A stretch of DNA of 64,000 nucleotides from Anaspis maculata. Taxonomy: Eukaryota > Arthropoda > Insecta > Coleoptera > Scraptiidae. The notes under the pieces are model-generated. The model was not told where the DNA came from. It saw nothing but the letters and a program-made list of their open reading frames with translations, and searched no databases. The position numbers and the translations under genes were made by a program. This document shows positions 19,330 to 31,045 of the stretch, piece by piece (position 1 is the stretch's first letter; the number at the start of each line of letters is the position of its first letter). The DNA is taken from contig OX421967.1 in the NCBI GenBank assembly GCA_949128115.1, positions 3,648,070-3,712,069 of the forward strand, given 5' to 3'.

Positions 19330-22300
19330 AGTCACGTGGGTTGAAGCTTGGAGTCAGGTGGGTTGAAGCCTGAAGTCACGTGGGTTGAAGCCTGAACTTT
19401 TTGGATAACAATTGTGTCTTTAGATTTTTGATATTTGTGTTCGTTCGTCAGATGTTGCGTTTGGAACAAGTAGCTGCCAACTTCAGAAGTGGTGACCGAT
19501 CGTTCTAAAAGTCACGTGGGTTAAAGCCTGAAGTCACGTGGGTTGAAGCCTGAAGTCACGTGGGTTGAAGCCTGAAGTCACGTGGGTTAAAACCTGACCT
19601 TTTTGGATAACAATTGTGTCTTTTCTTCTATATTTGTGTTCGTTCGTCAGATGTTGCGTTTGGAACAAGTAGCTGCCAACTTCAAAAGTGGTGACCGATC
19701 GTTTTCAAAGTCACGTGGGTTTAAGCCCGAAGTCACGTGGGTTGAAGCCTGAAGTCACGTGGAGTGAAACCTGAACTTTTTGGCTAACAATTGTGTCTTT
19801 TCTTCTATATTTGTGTTTGTTCGTCAGATGTTGCGTTTGGAACAAGTAGCTGCCAACATCAAAAGTGGTGACCGATCGTTTCAAAAGTCACGTGGGTTGA
19901 AGCCTGAAGTCACGTGGGTTGAAGCCTGAAGTCACGTGGGTTGAAGCCTGGAGTCACGTGGGTTGAAGCCTGAAGTCACGTGGGTTAAAACCTGAACTTT
20001 TTGGATGACAATTGTGTCTTTAGTTTTTTGATATTTGTGTTCGTTCGTCAGTTGTTGCGTTTGAAACAAGTAGCTGCCAACTCCAAAAGTGGTGACCGAT
20101 CATTTTAAAAGTCACGTGGGTTGAAGCCTGAAGTCACGTGGGTTGAAGCCTGAAGTCACGTGGGTTGAAGCCTGAAGTCACGTGGGTTGAAGCCCTAAGT
20201 CACGTGGGTTCAAACCTGAACTTTTTGGATAACAATTGTGTCTTTAGTTTTTTGATATTTGTGTTCGTTCGTCAGTTGTTGCGTTTGAAACAAGTTGCTG
20301 CCAACTCCAAAAGTGGTGACCGATCATTTTAAAAGTCACGTGGGTTAAGCCTGTAGTCACGTGGGTTGAAGCCTGAAGTCACGTGGGTTGAAGCCTGAAC
20401 TTTTTGGATAACAATTGTGTCTTTTTGTTTTGATATTTGTGTTCGTTCGTCAGATGTTGCGTTTGGAACAAGTAGCTGCCAACTCCAAAAGTGGTGACGG
20501 ATCGTTTCAAAAGTCACGTGGGTTGAAGCTTGGAGTCACGTGGGTTGAAGCCTGAAGTCACGTGGGTTGATGCCTGAAGTCACGTGGGTTAAAACCTGAA
20601 ATCTTTAGATAACAATTGTGTCTTTTTTTTAAATATTTGTGTTCGTTCGTCAGATGTTGCGTTTGGAACAAGTAGCTGCCAACTCCAAAAGTGGTAACCG
20701 ATCGTTCTAAAAGTCACGTGGGTTGAAGCCTGGAGTCACGTGGGTTGAAGCCTGAAGTCACGTGGGTTAAAGCGTGAACTTTTTGGATAACAATTGTGTC
20801 TTTTTTTTTGATATTTGTGTTCGTTCGTCAGATGTTGCGTTTGGAACAAGTAGCTGCCAACTCCAAAAGTGGTGACCGATCGTTTCAAGAGTCACGTGGG
20901 TTGAAGCTTGGAGTCAGGTGGGTTGAAGCCTGAAGTCACGTGGGTTGAAGCCTGAACTTTTTGGATAACAATTGTGTCTTTAGATTTTTGATATTTGTGT
21001 TCGTTCGTCAGATGTTGCGTTTGGAACAAGTAGCTGCCAACTTCAGAAGTGGTGACCGATCGTTCTAAAAGTCACGTGGGTTAAAGCCTGAAGTCACGTG
21101 GGTTGAAGCCTGAAGTCACGTGGGTTGAAGCCTGAAGTCACGTGGGTTAAAACCTGACCTTTTTGGATAACAATTGTGTCTTTTCTTCTATATTTGTGTT
21201 CGTTCGTCAGATGTTGCGTTTGGAACAAGTAGCTGCCAACTTCAAAAGTGGTGACCGATCGTTTTCAAAGTCACGTGGGTTTAAGCCCGAAGTCACGTGG
21301 GTTGAAGCCTGAAGTCACGTGGAGTGAAACCTGAACTTTTTGGCTAACAATTGTGTCTTTTCTTCTATATTTGTGTTTGTTCGTCAGATGTTGCGTTTGG
21401 AACAAGTAGCTGCCAACATCAAAAGTGGTGACCGATCGTTTCAAAAGTCACGTGGGTTGAAGCCTGAAGTCACGTGGGTTGAAGCCTAAAGTCACGTGGG
21501 TTGAAGCCTGGAGTCACGTGGGTTGAAGCCTGAAGTCACGTGGGTTAAAACCTGAACTTTTTGGATGACAATTGTGTCTTTAGTTTTTTGATATTTGTGT
21601 TCGTTCGTCAGTTGTTGCGTTTGAAACAAGTAGCTGCCAACTCCAAAAGTGGTGACCGATCATTTTAAAAGTCACGTGGGTTGAAGCCTGAAGTCACGTG
21701 GGTTGAAGCCTGAAGTCACGTGGGTTGAAGCCTGAAGTCACGTGGGTTGAAGCCCTAAGTCACGTGGGTTCAAACCTGAACTTTTTGGATAACAATTGTG
21801 TCTTTAGTTTTTTGATATTTGTGTTCGTTCGTCAGTTGTTGCGTTTGAAACAAGTTGCTGCCAACTCCAAAAGTGGTGACCGATCATTTTAAAAGTCACG
21901 TGGGTTTAAGCCTGTAGTCACGTGGGTTGAAGCCTGAAGTCACGTGGGTTGAAGCCTGAACTTTTTGGATAACAATTGTGTCTTTTTGTTTTGATATTTG
22001 TGTTCGTTCGTCAGATGTTGCGTTTGGAACAAGTAGCTGCCAACTCCAAAAGTGGTGACGGATCGTTTCAAAAGTCACGTGGGTTGAAGCTTGGAGTCAC
22101 GTGGGTTGAAGCCTGAAGTCACGTGGGTTGATGCCTGAAGTCACGTGGGTTAAAACCTGAAATCTTTAGATAACAATTGTGTCTTTTTTTTAAATATTTG
22201 TGTTCGTTCGTCAGATGTTGCGTTTGGAACAAGTAGCTGCCAACTCCAAAAGTGGTAACCGATCGTTCTAAAAGTCACGTGGGTTGAAGCCTGGAGTCAC

Positions 22301-22450
22301 GTGGGTTGAAGCCTGAAGTCACGTGGGTTAAAGCGTGAACTTTTTGGATAACAATTGTGTCTTTTTTTTTGATATTTGTGTTCGTTCGTCAGATGTTGCG
22401 TTTGGAACAAGTAGCTGCCAACTCCAAAAGTGGTGACCGATCGTTTCAAG
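19330..22450 (+). repeat. Tandem ~1.56-kb higher-order duplication in satellite A
   Basis: Two successive ~1.56-kb blocks (from about 19330 and about 20890) share uncommon variants in order: 'gtcaggtgggttg', 'cttcagaagtgg', 'acgtggagtgaaacc', 'tttggctaac', 'gtgtttgttcg' and 'tttggatgac'. This points to a recent tandem segmental duplication. Confidence 0.8.
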
Positions 22451-25400
22451 AGTCACGTGGTTTCAAGCCTGAAGTCACGTGGGTTGAAGCCTGAAGTCAC
22501 GTGGGTTGAAGCCTGAAGTCACGTGGGTTGAAGCCCTAAGTCACGTGGGTTCAAACCTGAACTTTTTGGATAACAATTGTGTCTTTAGTTTTTTGATATT
22601 TGTGTTCGTTCGTCAGTTGTTGCGTTTGAAACAAGTTGCTGCCAACTCCAAAAGTGGTGACCGATCATTTTAAAAGTCACGTGAGTTGAAGCCTGAAGTC
22701 ACGTGGGTTGAAGCCTGAAGTCACGTGGGTAAAAACCTGAATTTTTTGGATAACAATTGTGTCCTTAGTTTTTTGATATTTGTGTTCGTTCGTCAGTTGT
22801 TGCGTTTGGAACAAGTAGCTGCCAACTCCAAAAGTGGTGACCGATCATTTTTAAAGTCACGTGGGTTGAGGCCTGGAGTCACGTGGGTTGAAGCCTGAAG
22901 TCACGTGGGTTAAAACCTGAACTTTTTGGATAACAATTGTGTCTTTAGTTTATTGATATGTGTGTTCGTTCGTCAGATGTTGCGTTTGGAACAAGTAGCT
23001 GCCAACTCCAAAAGTGGTGACCGATCGTTACAGAAGTCACGTGGGTTGAAGCCTGGAGGCACGTGGGTTGAAGCCTGAAGTCACGTGGGTTGAAGCCTGA
23101 ACTTTTTGGATAACAATTGTGTCTTTAGTTTTTTTCATATTTGTGTTCGTTCGTCAGATGTTGCGTTTGGATCAAGTAGCTGCCAACCCCAAAAGTGGTG
23201 ACCGATCGTTTTAAAAGTCACGTGGGTTGAAGCCTGAAGTCACGTGGGTTGAAGCCTGAAGTCACGTGGGTTAAAACCTGAACTTTTTGGATAACAATTG
23301 TGTCTTTTTTTCTATATTTGTGTTCGTTCGTCAGATGTTGCGTTTGGAAAGAGTAGCTGCCAACTTCAAAAGTGGTGACCGATCGTTTTCAAAGTCACGT
23401 GGGTTGAAGCCTGAAGTCACGTGAGTTGAAGCCTGAAGTCACGTGGGTTGAAACCTGAACTTTTTGGATGACAATTGTGTCTTTTCATCTAAATTTGTGT
23501 TCGTTCGTCAGATGTTGCGTTTGGAACAAGTAGCTGCCAACATCAAAAGTAGTGACCGATCGTTTTAAATGTCACGTGGGTTGAAGCCTGGAGTCACGTG
23601 GGTTGGAGCCTGGAGTCACGTGGGTTCAAACCTGAACTTTTTGGATAACAATTGTGTCTTTTTTTCTATATTTGTGTTCGTTCGTCAGATGTTGCGTTTG
23701 GAAAGAGTAGCTGCCAACTTCAAAAGTGGTGACCGATCGTTTTCAAAGTCACATGGGTTGAAGCCTGGAGTCACGTGGGTTGAAGCCTGAAGTCACGTGG
23801 GTTAAAACCTGAACTTTTGGGATAACAATTGTGTCTTTTTTTCTATATTTGTGTTCGTTCGTCAGATGTTGCGTTTGGAAAGAGTAGCTCTCAACTTCAA
23901 AAATGGTGACCGATCGTTTTCAAAGTCACGTGGGTTGGAGCCCGGGGTCACGTGGGTTGAAGCCTGAAGTCACGTGGGTTAAAACCTGAACTTTTTGGAT
24001 AACAATTGTGTCTTTTCTTCTATATTTGTGTTCGTTCGTCAGATGTTGCGTTTGGAACAAGTAGCTGCCAACTTCAAAAGTGATGACCGATCGTTTCAAA
24101 AGTCACGTGTGTTGGAGCCTGAAGTCACGTGGGTAGAAGCCTGAAGTAACGTGGGTATAAACCTGAGCTTTTTGGATAACAATTGTGTCTTTAGTTTTTT
24201 GATATTTGTGTTCGTTCGTCAGTTGTTGCGTTTGGAACAAGTAGCTGCCAACTCAACGAGTGGTGACCGATCATTTTAGAAGTCACGTGGGTTGAAGCCT
24301 GAAGTCACGTGGGTTGAAGCCTGAAGTCACGTGGGTTGAAACCTGAGTTTTTTGGATAACAATTGTGTCTTTAGTTCATTGATATGTGTGTTCGTTCGTC
24401 AGATGTTGCGTTTGGAACAAGTAGCTGCCAACTCCAAAAGTGGTGACCGATCGTTTCAAAAGTCACGTGGGTTGAAGCCTGGAGTCACGTGGGTTAAAGC
24501 CTGAAGTCACGTGGGTTGAAGCCTGAACTTTTTGGTCAACAATTGTGTCTTTTTTTTTTGATATTTGTGTTCGTTCGTCAGATGTTGCGTTTGGAACAAG
24601 TTGCTGCCAACTCCAAAAGTGGTAACGGATCGTTTCAAAAGTCACGTGGGTTGAAGCTTGGAGTCACGTGGGTTGAAGCCTGAAGTCACGTGGGTTGAAG
24701 CCTGAATTTTTTGGATAACAATTGTGTCTTTAGTTTTTTTCATATTTGTGTTCGTTCGTCAGATGTTGCGTTTGGAACAAGTAGCTGCCAACTCCAAAAG
24801 TGGTGACGGATCGTTTCAAAAGTCACGTGGGTTGAAGCTTGGAGTCACGTGGGTTGAAGCCTGAAGTCACGTGGGTTGAAGCCTGAACTTTTTGGATAAC
24901 AATTGTGTCTTTAGTTTTTTTCATATTTGTGTTCGTTCGTCAGATGTTGCGTTTGGAACAAGTAGCTGCCAACTCCAAAAGAGGTGACGGATCGTTTTAA
25001 AAGTCACGTGAGTTGAAGCCTGAAGTCACGTAGGTTGAAGCCTTAAGTCACGTGGGTTGGAGCCTGGAGTCAAGGGGGTTCAAACCTGAACTTCTTGGAT
25101 AACAATTGTGTCTTTTTTTCTATATTTGTGTTCGTTCGTCAGATGTTGCGTTTGGAAAGAGTAGCTGCCAACTTCAAAAGTGGTGACCGATCGTTTTCAA
25201 AGTCACGTGGGTTGAAGCCTGAAGTCACGTGGGTTGAAGCCTGAAGTCACGTTGGTTAAAGCCTGAAGTCACGTGGGTTAAAACCTGAACTTTTTGGATA
25301 ACAATTGTGTCTTTTTTTTTATATTTGTGTTTGTTCGTCAGATGTTGCGTTTGGAACAAGTAGCTGTCAACTTCAAAAGTGGTGACCGATCGTTTTCAGA

Positions 25401-27204
25401 GTCACGTGGGTTGAAACCTGAAGTCACGTGGGTTAAAACCTGAACTTCTTGGATAACAATAGTGTCTTTTCTTCTATATTTGTGTTCGTTCGTCAGATGT
25501 TGCGTTTGGAACAAGTAGCTGCCAACATCAAAAGTGGTGACCGATCGTTTTAAAAGTCACGTGGGTTGAAGCCTGAAGTCACGTGGGTTGAAGCCGTAAG
25601 TCACGTGGGTTCAAACCTGAACTTTTTGGATAACAATTGTGTCTTTAGTTTTTTGATATTTGTGTTCGTTCGTCAGTTGTTGCGTTTGAAACAAGTAGCT
25701 GCCAACTCCAAAAGTGGTGACCGATCATTTTAAAAGTCACGTGGGTTGAAGCCTGAAGTCACGTGGGTTGAAGCCTGAAGTCACGTGGGTAAAAACCTGA
25801 ATTTCTTGGATAACAATTGTGTCTTTAGTTTTTTGATATTTGTGTTCGTTCGTCAGTTGTTGCGTTTGGAACAAGTAGCTGCCAACTCCAAAAGTGGTGA
25901 CCGATCATTTTTAAAGTCACGTGGGTTGAAGCCTGGAGTCACGTGGGTTGAAGCCTGGAGTCACGTGGGTTAAAACCTGAACTTTTTGGATAACAATTGT
26001 GTCTTTAGTTTATTGATATGTGTGTTCGTTCGTCAGATGTTGCGTTTGGAACAAGTAGCTGCCAACTCCAAAAGTGGTGACCGATCGTTTCAGAAGTCAC
26101 GTGGGTTGAAGCCTGGAGTCACGTGGGTTGAAGCCTGAAGTCATGTGGGTTGAAGCCTGAACTTTTTGGATAACAATTGTGTCTTTTTTTTTTGATATTT
26201 GTGTTCGTTCTTCAGATATTGCGTTTGGAACAAGTAGCTGCCAACTCCAAAAGTGGTGACGGATCGTTTCAAAAGTCACGTGGGTTGAAGTTTGGAGTCA
26301 CGTGGGTTGAAGCCTGAAGTCACGTGGGTTGAAGCCTGAACTTTTTGGATAACAATTGTGTCTTTAGTTTTTTTCATATTTGTGTTCGTTCGTCAAATGT
26401 TGCGTTTGGATCAAGTAGCTGCCAACTCCAAAAGTGGTGACCGATCGTTTCAAAAGTCACGTGGGTTGAAGCCTGAAGTCACGTGGGTTTAAGCCTGAAG
26501 TCACGTGGGTTAGAACCTGAACTTTTTGGATAACAATTGTGTCTTTTTTTCTATATTTGTGTTCGTTCGTCAGATGTTGCGTTTGGAAAGAGTAGCTGCC
26601 AACTTCAAAAGTGGTGAACGATCGTTTTCAAAGTCACGTGGGTTGAAGCCTGAAGTCACGTGAGTTGAAGCCTGAAGTCACGTGGGTTAAAACCTGAACT
26701 TTTTGGGTAACAATTGTGTCTTTTCATCTGAATTTGTGTTCGTTCGTCAGATGTTGCGTTTGGAACAAGTAGCTGCCAACATCAAAAGTAGTGACCGATC
26801 GTTCCAAATGTCACGTGGGTTGAAGCCTGAAGTCTCGTGGGTTGGAGCCTGGAGTCACGTGGGTTCAAACCTGAACTTTTTGGATAACAATTGTGTCTTT
26901 TTTTCTATATTTGTGTTCGTTCGTCAGATGTTGCGTTTGGAAAGAGTAGCTGCCAACTTCAAAAGTGGTGACCGATCGTTTCAAAAGTCTCGTGGGTTGA
27001 AGCCTGAAGTCACGTGGGTTGGAGCCTGGAGTCAAGGGGGTTCAAACCTGAACTATTTGGATAACAATTGTGTCTTTTTTTCTATATTTGTGTTCGTTCG
27101 TCAGATGTTGCGTTTGGAACAAGTAGCTAACAACTTCAAAAGTGGTGACCGATCGCTTCAAAAGTCACGTGGGTTAAAGCCTGAAGTCACGTGGGTTGAA
27201 GCCT

Positions 27205-27968
27205 GAAGTCACGTGGGTAAAAACCTGAATTTCTTGGATAACAATTGTGTCTTTAGTTTTTTGATATTTGTGTTCGTTCGTCAGTTGTTGCGTTTGGAAC
27301 AAGTAGCTGCCAACTCCAAAAGTGGTGACCGATCATTTTTAAAGTCACGTGGGTTGAAGCCTGGAGTCACGTGGGTTGAAGCCTGGAGTCACGTGGGTTA
27401 AAACCTGAACTTTTTGGATAACAATTGTGTCTTTAGTTTATTGATATGTGTGTTCGTTCGTCAGATGTTGCGTTTGGAACAAGTAGCTGCCAACTCCAAA
27501 AGTGGTGACCGATCGTTTCAGAAGTCACGTGGGTTGAAGCCTGGAGTCACGTGGGTTGAAGCCTGAAGTCACGTGGGTTGAAGCCTGAAGTCACGTGGGT
27601 AAAAACCTGAATTTCTTGGATAACAATTGTGTCTTTAGTTTTTTGATATTTGTGTTCGTTCGTCAGTTGTTGCGTTTGGAACAAGTAGCTGCCAACTCCA
27701 AAAGTGGTGACCGATCATTTTTAAAGTCACGTGGGTTGAAGCCTGGAGTCACGTGGGTTGAAGCCTGGAGTCACGTGGGTTAAAACCTGAACTTTTTGGA
27801 TAACAATTGTGTCTTTAGTTTATTGATATGTGTGTTCGTTCGTCAGATGTTGCGTTTGGAACAAGTAGCTGCCAACTCCAAAAGTGGTGACCGATCGTTT
27901 CAGAAGTCACGTGGGTTGAAGCCTGGAGTCACGTGGGTTGAAGCCTGAAGTCACGTGGGTTGAAGCCT
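27205..27968 (+). repeat. Tandem 382-bp dimer duplication in satellite A
   Basis: The two-monomer segment starting near 27205 is repeated immediately with a shift of 382 bp, apparently identical over most of its length. A third closely related copy lies 1428 bp upstream (about 25777). Confidence 0.85.
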
Positions 27969-29370
27969 GAACTTTTTGGATAACAATTGTGTCTTTTTTT
28001 TTTTATATTTGTGTTCGTTCGTCAGATGTTGCGTTTGGAACAAGTAGCTGCCAACTCCAAAAGTGGTGACGGATCGTTTCAAAAGTCACGTGGGTTGAAG
28101 TTTGGAGTCACGTGGGTTGAAGCCTGAAGTCACGTGGGTTGAAGCCTGAACTTTTTGGATAACAATTGTGTCTTTAGTTTTTTTCATATTTGTGTTCGTT
28201 CGTCAAATGTTGCGTTTGGATCAAGTAGCTGCCAACTCCAAAAGTGGTGACCGATCGTTTTCAAAGTCACGTGGGTTGAAGCCTGAAGTCACGTGAGTTG
28301 AAGCCTGAAGTCACGTGGGTTAAAACCTGAACTTTTTGGATAACAATTGTGTCTTTTCATCTAAATTTGTGTTCGTTCGTCAGATGTTGCGTTTGGAACA
28401 AGTAGCTGCCAACATCAAAAGTAGTGACCGATCGTTCCAAATGTCACGTGGGTTGAAGCCTGAAGTCTCGTGGGTTGGAGCCTGGAGTCACGTGGGTTCA
28501 AACCTGAACTTTTTGGATAACAATTGTGTCTTTTTTTCTATATTTGTGTTCGTTCGTCAGATGTTGCGTTTGGAAAGAGTAGCTGCCAACTTCAAAAGTG
28601 GTGACCGATCGTTTTCAAAGTCACATGGGTTGAAGCCTGGAGTCACGTGGGTTGAAGCCTGAAGTCACGTGGGTTAAAACCTGAACTTTTGGGATAACAA
28701 TTGTGTTTTTTTTTCTATATTGGTGTTCGTTCGTCAGATGTTGCGTTTGGAAAGAGTAGCTGTCAACTTCAAAAATGGTGACCGATCGTTTTCAAAGTCA
28801 CGTGGGTTGGAGCCCGGAGTCACGTGTGTTGCAGCCTGAAGTCACGTGGGTTGAAGCCTGAACTTTTTGGTTAACAATTGTCTTTTTTTCTTGATATTTG
28901 TGTTCGTTCGTCAGATGTTGCGTTTGGAACAAGTAGCTGCCAACTCCAAAAGTGGTGACGGATCGTTTCAAAAGTCACGTGGGTTGAAGCTTGGAGTCAC
29001 GTTGGTTGAAGCCTGAAGTCACGTGGGTTGAAGCCTGAACTTTTTGGATAACAATTGTGTCTTTAGTTTTTTTCATATTTGTGTTCGTTCGTCAGATGTT
29101 GCGTTTGGAACAAGTAGCTGCCAACTCCAAAAGTGGTGACCGATCGTTTTAAAAGTCACGTGGGTTGAAGCCTGAAGTCACGTGGGTTAAAACCTGAACT
29201 TTTTGGATAACAATTGTGTCTTTTCTTCTATATTTGTGTTCGTTCGTCAGATGTTGCGTTTGGAACAAGTAGCTGCCAACATCAAAAGTGGTGACCGATC
29301 GTTTCAAAAGTCACGTGTGTTGAAGCCTGAAGTCACGTTGGTTGGAGCCTGAAGTCACGTGGGTTCAAAC

Positions 29371-29400
29371 GTGGGCACGTGGGTTGAAACGTGACTTTCA
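29371..29400. other. Strand-flip junction in satellite A (tail-to-tail)
   Basis: Left of this point monomers read core then subrepeats on the plus strand; right of it the same monomers read on the minus strand. The junction reads ...gtgggttcaaac, gtgggcacgtgggttgaaac, gtgactttcaaaatgatcgg.... The flip occurs inside subrepeat sequence next to CACGTG, which reads the same on both strands. The exact breakpoint cannot be fixed because of that symmetry. Confidence 0.9.
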
Positions 29401-31045
29401 AAATGATCGGTCACAACTTTTGGAGTTGGCAGCTACTTGTTCCAAACGCAACATCTGACGAACGAACACAAATATCAAAAAAAAAAAGACAATTGTTAAC
29501 CAAAAAGTTCAGGCTTCAACCCACGTGACTTCAGGCTGCAACACACGTGACTCCAGGCTTCAACCCACGTGACTTTTGAAACGATCGGTCACCACTTTTG
29601 GAGTTGGCAGCTACTTGTTCCAAACGCAACATCTGACGAACGAACACAAATATAGAAGAAAAGACACAATTGTTATCCAAAAAGTTCAGGTTTCAACCCA
29701 TGCGACTCCAGGCTTCAACCCACGTGACTTCAGGCTTCAACCCACGTGACTTCAGGCTCCAACCCACGTGACTTTGAAAACGATCGGTCACCACTTTTGA
29801 AGTTGGCAGCTACTCTTTACAAACGCAACATTTGACGGACGAACACAAATATAGAAAAAAATACACAATTGTTATCCAAAAAACTCAGGTTTGAACCCAC
29901 GTGACTCCAGGCTCCAACCCACGTGACTTCAGGCTTCAACCCACGTGACTTTTAAAACGATCGGTCACCACTTTTGATGTTGGCAGCTACTTGTTCCAAA
30001 CGCAACATCTGACGAACGAACACAAATATAGAAGAAAAGACACAATTGTTATCCAAAAAGTTCAGGTTTTAACCCACGTGACTTCAGGCTTCAACCCAAG
30101 TGACTTCAGGCTCCAACCCACGTGACTTTGAAAACGATCGGTCACCACTTTTGAAGTCGGCAGCTAGTCTTTCCAAACGCATTATCTGACGAACGAACAC
30201 AAATATAGAAAAAAAGACACAATTGTCATCCAAAAAGTTTAGGTTTGAACCCACGCGACTCCAGGCTCCAACCCACGTGACTTCAGGCTTCAACCCACGT
30301 GACTTTTAAAACGTTCGGTCACCACTTTTGATGTTGGCAGCTACTTGTTCCAAACGCAACATCTGACGAACGAACACAAATATAGAAGAAAAGACACAAT
30401 TGTTATCCAAAAAGTTCAGGTTTTAACCCACGTGACTTCAGGCTTCAACCCACGTGACTTCAGGCTTCAACCCACGTGACTTTCAAAACAATCGATCACG
30501 CAACATCTGACGAACGAACACAAATATAGAAGAAAAGACACAATTGTTATCTAAAAAGTTCAGGTTTTAACCCACGTGACTTCAGGCTTCAACCCACGTG
30601 ACTCCAGGCTTCAACCCACGTGACTTCAGGCTCCAACCCACGTGACTTCGAAAACGATCGGTCACCACTTTTGAAGTTGGCAGCTACTCTTTCCAAACGC
30701 AACATCTGACGAACGAACACAAATATAGAAAAAAAGACACAATTGTTATCCAAAAAACTCAGGTTTGAACCCACGTGACTCCAGGCTACAACCCACGTGA
30801 CTTCAGGCTTCAACCCACGTGACTCCAGGCTTCAACCCACGTGACTTCGTAAACGATCGGTCACCATTTTTGAAGTTGACAGCTACTCTTTCCAAACGCA
30901 ACATCTGACGAACGAACACAAATATAGAAAAAAAGACACAATTGTTATCCAAAAAGTTCAGGTTTGAACCCACGTGACTCCAGGCTCCAACACACGTGAC
31001 TTCAGGCTCCAATCCACGTGACTTCAGGCTTCAACTTACGTGACT

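Larger units (their letters stand above)
10467..29370 (+). repeat. Satellite A, main plus-orientation array (~18.9 kb)
   Basis: About 105 monomers by estimate. An example monomer is 14780-14956: 177 bp, a 111-bp core plus three 22-bp subrepeats. The number of subrepeats varies, giving 22-bp steps. Several monomer subfamilies coexist, best told apart by the T-rich tract after 'caattgtgtc' (types ending ctatatt, tttgatatt, cgatatt, catatt, aatatt) and by 'gaacaag' or 'gaaagag' after 'gcgtttg'. Open frames across monomers exist because 177 bp is 59 codons. Those I checked open at TTG and none has a recognisable domain. I do not regard any as genes. Confidence 0.96.
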
